The translations under genes and the position numbers were made by a program. Of a stretch of DNA of 21,012 nucleotides, positions 14,763 to 21,012 are shown piece after piece (position 1 is the first letter of the stretch; each line of letters begins with the position of its first letter). The notes below the pieces were generated by a model. The model had not been told where the DNA came from and searched no databases. It saw only the letters and a list, made by a program, of their open reading frames with translations. The DNA is taken from positions 1 to 21,012 of the forward strand of contig JANOMP010000075.1 of NCBI GenBank assembly GCA_031420365.1, written 5' to 3'. This stretch comes from Leadbetterella sp031420365. GTDB taxonomy: Bacteria; Bacteroidota; Bacteroidia; Cytophagales; Spirosomataceae.

Positions 14763-17142
14763 TCTTCTTTCCTCCCCAAATCATTCCCAATGAGGCTATT
14801 CCAACCAGTGTAATGGAGTTTAATGGCATTAAAATGGCCGCAATTATAGGGGAAAGGTTACCTTGAACAGCAAAACTTAGCCCGACAAAATTATAAAATA
14901 ATGAAAAAGCATAGCTAAACCGAATAAGCCGCATTCCAAATTGGCTGTATTTTAGAAACTGTGGCATCGATTTTAGTTGGTCGGCTTGAAGTATAGCATC
15001 ACTCATGGGTGTGAAATTAAGTGTGTCTTCGGTTACAGCGATGCCCACATCAGCCTGTTTTAAAGCACCGGCGTCGTTAAGGCCATCCCCTAACATAATC
15101 ACTTTTTTCCCGCATTCTTGTAGGTTTTTTATATAGGTAAGTTTATCTTGTGGACTGCAATTGAAATATAGATTTTGATTATCTGCAAAAAATGGTTCCA
15201 GCGATTTTCTTTCTGAGTCATTGTCGCCAGACACTAGGTGCATTTCATACCTTTTCGACAAGCCCAATAGTGTTTCTTTTATGTCGTCTCTATAGGGGTT
15301 CGTGATTAAAAAATAACCTATATACTGTTCGTTTATTGCTAAATATGCCGCGGAAGCGGATTCTTGCATTTTGATTTCTTCATTTTTTGTCTTGGATATC
15401 CATTCCCTAGAGCCTAATTTTAGTTCTAAACCTTCGCATTCTCCTAGTATTCCATTTCCAGGTACTTCTTTGAAACCTTCAATGGGCAATAGTATATTTT
15501 GATTTAAAAATGTTCGAATCTTCACAGAAATAGGATGAGAAGAATTGCTCACTAAAGATGCCACTACCTGTTTTTCAAATTCAGATAAAGGGTTTTCCCC
15601 TATAAAAACAGGAGGTGTTGTGTTTGATTTAGTAAGTGTGCCAGTTTTGTCAAAAACCAAAGTATCGCAATGGGCCATTTGCTCTATCACCCCACCGTTT
15701 TTAAGGTAAAAGTTTCTTTTAGAAAAAATGCGTAGTCCATTTCCGAGTGCAAAAGGATAGCTCAATGACAATGTACAAGGACATGCAATAATCAACACAG
15801 AAATAAAAGTATTTAAGGTCTTGCTTGAGTCATTAAAATACCAATACAGTGCCACAGAAAAAGCTAAAGATAAAACCCCGAAAGTAAAATATTTGCCTAC
15901 CAAATTAGAAAAAGGCTGAATTTTACTTGTTTGCTCTTTTTGAAATGTATCGTTGTTCCAAAGCTGGGTTAAATAACTGTGCGAAACTTCTTTTATAACC
16001 TCTAATTTTAAGGATCCGCCTATTTGTCTACCTCCTGCATACAAAATGTCACCTAGATTTTTATCTTCTAATGCGGTTTCTCCAGTTACAAAGCTGTAAT
16101 CAACATGAGCGACTCCTTCGTAGAGCATAGCGTCCGCAGGAATCAATTCTCCATTTCTTACAATCACTTTATCGCCTTTTTTTAACTCTTGAATGGCAAC
16201 AGCTTCTTCTTTTCCAAAAATTAGGCGCGTTACGGCCAGTGGCAAATACGATTTGTAGTCACGTTGGAATGACAAAAAGGCATAGGTTTTTTGTTGAAAC
16301 CATTTACCGATTAATAAAAAAAAAATAAGGCCCGTTAAAGAATCAAAATAGCCGGCTCCATTTTTAAAAACTACTTGGCAAATGCCCGCAAAAAATGCCA
16401 CCAAAATACTCAACAATATAGGGAAATCGATATTGATTATTTTGTTTTTAAGACTTTTATACACAGACTCAAAATAGCCAGACCCCGAATAAAACACCAC
16501 AGGGATGGACAAAGCAATGTTTAAATAGCCAAAAAGCATTTTATAGGTAGCTTCTTGCAAACCCAAATACTCTGGAAAACTAAACAGCATTACATTTCCT
16601 GAACAAAAGCCTGCAACACCGAGCTCTGTGAGTAATCGTTTTTCGACATTTTTTTGCTTTTCTCCCGAATCGACTTTTTGAGTTATAAGTGGTTCATAAC
16701 CAATAGAAGTTAATAATTCTGCTAAACTTTTTAAATTTAGTTCTTGATTTTTATAGGTTATGCTTACGCGTTTTTTCAAAAAATCCACATTAGACCTTTC
16801 AATGCCAGGATGAATCCGGTAAAGATTTTCTAAAAGATATAAGCATGAGCTACAATGAATTTTGGGAACAAAAAGCGTAACTTTTGATAGGTTATCGTTT
16901 TTAAAATCAAGTAAAGTGTCGGCAATGGAGGGGTTTTCAAGAAATAAAAAGTGACCCACTTTGGGAGTATTCCCAGCCATTTTTTCTAAATTATAATATT
17001 GGCAAAGGTTATTTTCTTCAAGAATTTGGTACACTGTCTGGCATCCGCTACAACAGAAAGACTTTTCTTCTGTTTGAAAAGTTTCTTCTGCACATTCTAA
17101 GCCACAATGGTAACAAAGCGTTTGTGGTGAAGTATCTATCAT
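14755..17142 (-). CDS. ccoI: Copper-exporting P1B-type ATPase of the CcoI/FixI group
   Basis: About 795 residues from the ATG at 17142. The frame opens at 17229, but those 29 codons are unlike the family and overlap a likely promoter. The N-terminus is the cysteine-rich metal-binding domain (CYHCGLEC, CCSGC) typical of FixI/CcoI. An HMA domain with HCSSC follows. Eight membrane helices carry the CPC metal site (IIACPCTLSLSYPFALGNG). TGE (FVTGETALED), the phosphorylated DKTGTLT, an HP motif (SNSSHPIS) and MLGDGLNDAGAL are all intact. In known systems CcoI loads copper for cbb3-type cytochrome oxidase. The usual neighbours ccoS and ccoNOP are absent here. The gene diverges from the universal stress protein gene. 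Confidence 0.9.
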   Translation of the reverse strand: MIDTSPQTLCYHCGLECAEETFQTEEKSFCCSGCQTVYQILEENNLCQYYNLEKMAGNTPKVGHFLFLENPSIADTLLDFKNDNLSKVTLFVPKIHCSSCLYLLENLYRIHPGIERSNVDFLKKRVSITYKNQELNLKSLAELLTSIGYEPLITQKVDSGEKQKNVEKRLLTELGVAGFCSGNVMLFSFPEYLGLQEATYKMLFGYLNIALSIPVVFYSGSGYFESVYKSLKNKIINIDFPILLSILVAFFAGICQVVFKNGAGYFDSLTGLIFFLLIGKWFQQKTYAFLSFQRDYKSYLPLAVTRLIFGKEEAVAIQELKKGDKVIVRNGELIPADAMLYEGVAHVDYSFVTGETALEDKNLGDILYAGGRQIGGSLKLEVIKEVSHSYLTQLWNNDTFQKEQTSKIQPFSNLVGKYFTFGVLSLAFSVALYWYFNDSSKTLNTFISVLIIACPCTLSLSYPFALGNGLRIFSKRNFYLKNGGVIEQMAHCDTLVFDKTGTLTKSNTTPPVFIGENPLSEFEKQVVASLVSNSSHPISVKIRTFLNQNILLPIEGFKEVPGNGILGECEGLELKLGSREWISKTKNEEIKMQESASAAYLAINEQYIGYFLITNPYRDDIKETLLGLSKRYEMHLVSGDNDSERKSLEPFFADNQNLYFNCSPQDKLTYIKNLQECGKKVIMLGDGLNDAGALKQADVGIAVTEDTLNFTPMSDAILQADQLKSMPQFLKYSQFGMRLIRFSYAFSLFYNFVGLSFAVQGNLSPIIAAILMPLNSITLVGIASLGMIWGGKKIT

Positions 17143-17222
17143 ATAAAATTTACAATTTAAAAAGGTACTACAAATTTCAAGTACTAAATAAGCAATAAGA
17201 ATGACAGGCGTCTTTGTTTTTT

Positions 17223-17236
17223 CTGACAAATATCAG
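17223..17236. promoter_or_regulatory. CRP/FNR-like operator between ccoI and the universal stress protein gene
   Basis: A perfect dyad CTGAC-AAAT-ATCAG resembles the CRP/FNR superfamily consensus TTGA(C/T)-N4-(A/G)TCAA, differing only in the outermost base of each half. It overlaps a 7-of-8 promoter box for ccoI (GATATTTG, 17227-17234) and lies 77 bases upstream of the stress protein start. Regulation by oxygen or nitrosative signals is inferred from the pairing of these two genes. Confidence 0.4.
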
Positions 17237-17312
17237 TTAATGAATTGTTGATAATCATGCTATAGATAAGATTATTAACAGAAATTTGTTCACTAATTAT
17301 TTCAATTGTTTT

Positions 17313-18146
17313 ATGAAAGTTATACTTTTTCCAACAGATTTTAGCGAAAATGCTACTCATGCATCAAAGTATCTTGGAGTTTTATCAAAACAATTAGACG
17401 CGAATGTAGTCTTATTGCATATTTATTCTATTCCTACTATTTCTGAATATCAGTTGCCAAGCGATATTGAAAATTTTATTTGGGAAAATGAAAAACAAGC
17501 GAAAAAAGACTTAAAGGAATATGCAAAAATATTTTTAAAAAATTCGGGTTTACCAGAAGCCAGAATCAGCCAACAGATAGAATACGGAATTATATCTGAC
17601 CGTATAATAGATACAGCAAATACCATTCATGCCGATATGATTGTAATGGGTACAAAAGGGGCAAATAATTTTTTTGATAAATGGATAGGCACCAATGCCC
17701 AGAAAGTAACAAAAGAAGCCCTTTGTCCAGTGTGGGTGATTCCTCTCTCTGCACCCATTCATTCTCCTAAAAACATATTGTATGCGGCTGATTTTCAAGA
17801 AAATGAAATTTCAGCAATGCATAAATTATTAGAAATAGCAAATCCTTTAGGTTCAAAATGCCAAGTTGTGCACATTCATGAATATTTTGATTTGAATATT
17901 GCCCATGAAGTAGAAGAAACCGAAAAATTGTTAAAAGAGGAATTTGAAGCAGAAAACCTTAAGGTGAAAAGCCTCAATCGAACAGACATTGTACATGCAT
18001 TAGAAACATATATTAAAACAAATAAACCTGATGTGCTAGCATTGGCCATTCATGAAAAATCATTTTTTAAAGATTTTTTTAATCCTAGTATTTCAAAGTA
18101 TTTTGTTCAAGAAGCCCAATTGCCCATTTTAATATTCAAAAACTAA
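17313..18146 (+). CDS. Universal stress protein with two Usp domains
   Basis: 277 residues from the ATG at 17313, chosen because MKVILFPTDFSENA is the standard Usp start. Nine extra codons upstream are unlikely. Domain one (1-145) ends with the nucleotide-binding motif GTKGANNFFDKWIGTNAQ (G-2X-G-9X-GT) and CPVWVIP. Domain two (about 150-277) starts KNILYAADFQENE and ends QLPILIFKN, but its phosphate-binding loop is degenerate (HEKSFFKDFFNPSISKYF). Tandem Usps with one binding domain are common in Bacteroidota. They act in the cytoplasm in stress or starvation survival, and their molecular action is unknown. The gene diverges from ccoI across a 170-bp region. Confidence 0.92.
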   Translation: MKVILFPTDFSENATHASKYLGVLSKQLDANVVLLHIYSIPTISEYQLPSDIENFIWENEKQAKKDLKEYAKIFLKNSGLPEARISQQIEYGIISDRIIDTANTIHADMIVMGTKGANNFFDKWIGTNAQKVTKEALCPVWVIPLSAPIHSPKNILYAADFQENEISAMHKLLEIANPLGSKCQVVHIHEYFDLNIAHEVEETEKLLKEEFEAENLKVKSLNRTDIVHALETYIKTNKPDVLALAIHEKSFFKDFFNPSISKYFVQEAQLPILIFKN

Positions 18147-18179
18147 AAATACAATTTTCTACAATTTAATACAGCGGAT

Positions 18180-18208
18180 GGTTTTTGGACCTTAAGTGAC
18201 CAAAAACC
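18180..18208. terminator. Hairpin behind the universal stress protein gene
   Basis: GGTTTTTGG pairs with CCAAAAACC across an 11-nt loop that contains CTTAAG. It lies 34 bases after the stop codon. No T-tract follows on the plus strand, so it is either a weak terminator or a 3'-end stabilising stem. Confidence 0.4.
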
Positions 18209-18325
18209 AAATAAAATTTGCACACGTTTAATAAATGGGCTTCCCTTTAATTTTAAATGAACAAATTAGTATTATATTGCTTCAATTAATTAATAGTACC
18301 TATCTTAAAAACAAAACTAAAGAAA

Positions 18326-19861
18326 ATGAAATTTTTTATTTTTCCCATTCTTGTATTTTTAATAGTCCAAACGTCAAATGCTCAAAAATTTAATTTCGAA
18401 AAGGCTACAATAAGTTCTGTAGGAAAGGATTTAAGAAAGGGTAAAATATCGGTTGAGCAATTAACAAAACTTTATCTAAAACGAATTGATTCTTTAAATC
18501 CACTTGTAAATGCCATGTTGGTGATTAATCCTGATGCATTAGCTTTGGCTAGAAAGGCAGATAAAGAACTAAAGGCAGGGAAAGATCGAGGGAAAATGCA
18601 TGGAATTCCGGTGATATTAAAAGACAATATAGACACTCATGACAAAATGCCCACAACTGCAGGCTCTAGAGCTTTGGCAGAATCTATTGCATTAAAAGAC
18701 GCTTTTATTGTTAAGAAATTACGAGAGGCGGGTGCTATTATTTTAGGAAAAGCGAATCTGAGCGAGTGGGCCAATTTTCGTTCGAGTAAATCCTCCAGCG
18801 GATGGAGTGGTATGGGTCTTCAGACTCACAATCCCTACAAACTAGATTGCAACCCGTGTGGGTCAAGTGCGGGATCGGGCGTAGCCATTTCGTCTGATTT
18901 TTGTTTGTTGGCTATTGGGACAGAAACAAATGGGTCTATTGTTTGCCCAGCAAACGCAAGTGGAGTAGTAGGTCTTAAACCTACGGTTGGGCTTTTGAGT
19001 CGTTCAGGTATTATTCCAATTTCTTATTCTCAGGACACACCAGGCCCCATGACTCGAAACGTTACTGATGCAGCAATTGCCTTAGGCAGTATGGTAGGAT
19101 TAGATATACAAGACAGCATAACCAAAGGGTCAATCGGAAAATCATTTTCAGATTATACTCAATTTTTAGTAAAAGATGGATTGAAAGGTAAAAGATTAGG
19201 TATTTTTCAACCCCCATTAGGTAAAATGAAAGAGGTTGATAGTGTTTTTTTCAAGGCCGTGGACTTTTTGAAGTCACAAGGCGCGGAGGTTTTTGAAATA
19301 CCCACTATTGGTACTAAAGAAACAGGAAAGAGCTCTAGGGAAGTTATGCTTTATGAATTTAAAGACGGCTTAAATAAATATTTTGCAAGCTTGGCAAAAA
19401 CAGTAAAAATAAAATCCATAGAAGACTTGTTTGCTTTTAATGCCTCTGATAAAATAGAAACAGGAATTTTTGACCAAAAGCTCATAGAAGAATCCATTAA
19501 AAAAGGCCCCATAAGTGACAAAAATTATTTAGAAGCAAAAGCTAAAATGCACAAAGAAATGAGGGATGAAGGCATAGATAAGATAATGAATGAACTTCAA
19601 TTAGATGCTTTTATTGCTCCAACGGGTAGTCCAGCTTGGAAAACGGATTGGCAAAAAGGGGATACTTTTCATTTAGGGAGCTCTTCTCCAGCAGCAATAG
19701 CGGGCTATCCGAACATTTCTGTTCCAATGGGTTTTATTGGCGAATTGCCTATTAATATTTCCTTTTTTGGAAAAGCCTATTCCGAGCCTAAATTGATTAG
19801 CATTGCTTATGCTTATGAGCAAGGAACATTGCACCGAAAGTCACCAAAGTTTATAAAATAG
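18326..19861 (+). CDS. Exported amidase (amidase-signature family)
   Basis: 511 residues with a signal peptide (MKFFIFPILVFLIVQTSNAQ). The amidase-signature fold carries the Ser-cisSer-Lys triad: Lys99 in GIPVILKDNIDT, Ser180 in CNPCGSSAGSGVAIS, and nucleophile Ser204 in TETNGSIVCPA. AGVVGLKPT is nearly kept (SGVVGLKPTVG). It resembles peptide amidases and secreted amidases from environmental bacteria more than GatA, which is cytoplasmic. The likely reaction is hydrolysis of a C-terminal or side-chain amide in the periplasm. The true substrate is unknown. No operon partner is seen, and I found no clear promoter in the 179-bp upstream gap. Confidence 0.9.
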   Translation: MKFFIFPILVFLIVQTSNAQKFNFEKATISSVGKDLRKGKISVEQLTKLYLKRIDSLNPLVNAMLVINPDALALARKADKELKAGKDRGKMHGIPVILKDNIDTHDKMPTTAGSRALAESIALKDAFIVKKLREAGAIILGKANLSEWANFRSSKSSSGWSGMGLQTHNPYKLDCNPCGSSAGSGVAISSDFCLLAIGTETNGSIVCPANASGVVGLKPTVGLLSRSGIIPISYSQDTPGPMTRNVTDAAIALGSMVGLDIQDSITKGSIGKSFSDYTQFLVKDGLKGKRLGIFQPPLGKMKEVDSVFFKAVDFLKSQGAEVFEIPTIGTKETGKSSREVMLYEFKDGLNKYFASLAKTVKIKSIEDLFAFNASDKIETGIFDQKLIEESIKKGPISDKNYLEAKAKMHKEMRDEGIDKIMNELQLDAFIAPTGSPAWKTDWQKGDTFHLGSSSPAAIAGYPNISVPMGFIGELPINISFFGKAYSEPKLISIAYAYEQGTLHRKSPKFIK

Positions 19862-19877
19862 TTTAAGAATAAGGCAA

Positions 19878-20003
19878 TTACTCTTGTGCAATATTTATGG
19901 CTTTTTGATGATGTAATATGTGATAATCCACGAAATATAGCATTTCCTTGATACTTATTTGCCAATTAATGGATGAGGCAAAAGATTGAAAAAGAACACA
20001 GCA
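19878..20003 (-). pseudogene. C-terminal scrap of a DinB-like protein gene
   Basis: A short minus-strand frame reads QSFASSINWQISIKEMLYFVDYHILHHQKAINIAQE before a stop. The pattern of a hydrophobic helix followed by YHxxHHxxAI is what I expect at the metal-binding C-terminus of DinB-superfamily proteins. Upstream the frame closes at 20004-20006 and no further homology is visible. Only about 40 residues remain, so the call rests on one motif. Confidence 0.35.
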
Positions 20004-20040
20004 TTAGATCCGAAAACTAAAAAAATACCACACAACGGCC

Positions 20041-20228
20041 TTGCTTCTATACTTACAGAAAACGCCACTAAAATCTACTGAGTGGCTATTAAACTGACTT
20101 AGATGCCGCACGAGTTTCGCCGAATATAACCGAGCGGCGATCCGCTAGCAAAAACATCGGGATGCCGCAACACCCAATTTAGAGGGGTCTTTCTTCTATT
20201 CTGCTAAATGTTTTATGATGTGCTAACG
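20041..20228. other. GC-richer structured spacer with hairpins and a direct repeat
   Basis: This stretch holds no gene. Its base composition is richer in G and C than its surroundings. It contains GCCACT/AGTGGC (20064-20069 and 20081-20086), TCGCCG/CGGCGA (20117-20122 and 20135-20140), and two copies of GATGCCGCA (20102-20110 and 20161-20169). On the minus strand it starts directly at the stop codon of the last gene with TAACGTTAGCAC and ends GGCCGTTGTGTGG. It may be a mobile or cassette-type spacer, but that is not proven. Confidence 0.4.
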
Positions 20229-20924
20229 TTACAATTGAATTTTGGATTCGGTAGCGAAAACTTTAAGATTTGTACTGAAGTTTTCTATCGATTTATTATA
20301 TCCAAATACCATTCCTTTGTTAAATATTTCAGTTACCCTATCTAAATCTTTTTCAGCTAATTTATCTCCCGAAATACCCTTGTCGTCTCTCAATGCTATA
20401 AAACCGGCACCAATAGATGTATAAAGTATCAAATCAAGATTTAACCAGGGCTGGTAGTAGCTTGCCTGTTGGTTTTTAGTTTTCTCTTTATTATCAGGTT
20501 TCCAAATATTCAGCAATGACGAAATTTGGGGATTAACAGATGCTAATGCTTCGATCAAAAACTCACGGGCAAAAGACGGACTAAATTTCGCAGATAATAT
20601 TTCTTCTGCCAAAGAGCCAATACTATTTAAATCCGGCAATGAAATATTTTCAATCTTTTCAATTGGGTTATTCAGGCTGGCTTCGATAAGTTGAGAATCT
20701 CTCAACAATTCAATCCATATAAACCTTCTCCAGCACCACCAGGATTTTGTTCTTGATATCCAAAGTGAAATGTTCATATAGTACTGTCGTATTACATGAA
20801 AATCAGCAGTTGTTAACCCTGATTGTTGACCAGGTATATCGCTACCATTGGAACCCACCCCATTCAAATTGATATTTAGTGTCAGCAAGAAAACCCCTTC
20901 TTTTTTATTTTTAGTTAGCCGCAT
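20229..20924 (-). CDS. Unrecognised protein, about 231 aa
   Basis: I do not recognise a family. From the ATG at 20924 it begins MRLTKNKKEGVFLLTLNINL. The frame opens further up with a TTG at 20939, but that lies inside the palindrome. The N-terminal third is Gly/Ser/Asn-rich. A Trp/Arg-rich patch follows (SLWISRTKSWWCWRRFIW), then an ordinary helical C-terminal half ending FSTNLKVFATESKIQL. No signal peptide or catalytic motif is clear. In the Trp patch another frame reads HFGYQEQNPGGAGEGLYGLN, which looks more protein-like, so two compensating frameshifts may have garbled that segment. It is followed directly by the structured spacer. Confidence 0.5.
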   Translation of the reverse strand: MRLTKNKKEGVFLLTLNINLNGVGSNGSDIPGQQSGLTTADFHVIRQYYMNISLWISRTKSWWCWRRFIWIELLRDSQLIEASLNNPIEKIENISLPDLNSIGSLAEEILSAKFSPSFAREFLIEALASVNPQISSLLNIWKPDNKEKTKNQQASYYQPWLNLDLILYTSIGAGFIALRDDKGISGDKLAEKDLDRVTEIFNKGMVFGYNKSIENFSTNLKVFATESKIQL

Positions 20925-20928
20925 ATAC

Positions 20929-20950
20929 ATTATATACAATTGTATATAAT
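20929..20950. promoter_or_regulatory. Perfect 22-bp palindrome at the start of the last gene
   Basis: ATTATATACAA is followed directly by its reverse complement TTGTATATAAT. It lies 5 bases upstream of the preferred start codon at 20924 and would sit in the 5' leader or core promoter, where a dimeric regulator could bind. Confidence 0.5.
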
Positions 20951-21012
20951 TTTTTTGCTGGCTTTTTTCTTTGATTTGGGGTAAGTTTATATTTTTTTGA
21001 GATTTTTGTTGT

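Noticed and set aside
17143..17229. Extra N-terminal 29 residues of the copper ATPase
   Set aside because: They are unlike the family, and the upstream start overlaps the likely promoter and dyad. The Cys-rich domain begins shortly after the ATG at 17142.
17550..17798. 82-codon minus-strand frame inside the universal stress protein gene
   Set aside because: It is antisense to a well-defined Usp domain and its composition is His/Cys/Tyr-rich, as expected of a shadow frame.
20041..20228. Definite integron attC site
   Set aside because: The ends do not match the GTTRRRY/RYYYAAC core sites exactly and no integrase is seen, so only a loose resemblance is reported.

Overview
The window is AT-rich DNA from a member of the Bacteroidota, probably a Cytophagales-like aerobe (the phylum is well supported, the order is a guess). 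Four genes and one transposon carry Bacteroidota-type promoter boxes (TAnnTTTG, three of them with an upstream TTTG or TTG). Many short Sec signal peptides end in AQ, and the gene content fits: a TPR-type sensor kinase, a PpiD/SurA-like foldase, fasciclin, a CcoI/FixI copper ATPase and an ISAon1-like transposon.

Left part (1-8390), all on the minus strand. The edge holds the 5' half of a group II intron, sitting directly behind the terminator of a 68-residue membrane protein gene. Next come a TPR histidine kinase, a periplasmic peptidyl-prolyl isomerase, an exported SMP-30/gluconolactonase, a fasciclin gene broken by two one-base shifts, and a membrane-anchored SGNH hydrolase. Most look like separate units with their own promoters or terminators.

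Middle (8581-13460). An exported M20 amidohydrolase (AbgB-like) is followed by a decay zone. A remnant of a MocR-type aminotransferase gene abuts a left-truncated ISL3/ISAon1-like element. That element is itself split by a second, related element with inverted ends and an 8-bp target duplication. Removing the inner element restores the outer reading frame. Beyond the outer element lies the N-terminal half of a TauE/SafE permease gene, also frameshifted.

Right part (13617-21012). An L,D-transpeptidase gene converges on, and overlaps by 8 bp, a CcoI-type copper-exporting P-type ATPase gene. The ATPase gene diverges from a universal stress protein gene, and the shared intergenic region holds a CRP/FNR-like dyad. 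An exported amidase follows, then a DinB-like gene scrap, a GC-rich structured spacer, and an unrecognised gene whose start region holds a perfect 22-bp palindrome.

No CRISPR array, tRNA or rRNA was seen, and I see no clear novel defence or biosynthetic system. The notable features are the layered mobile-element history (intron behind a terminator, IS within IS, IS-linked deletion), the repeated small frameshifts, the ccoI/usp dyad, and the structured spacer plus palindrome around the unknown gene at the right end.
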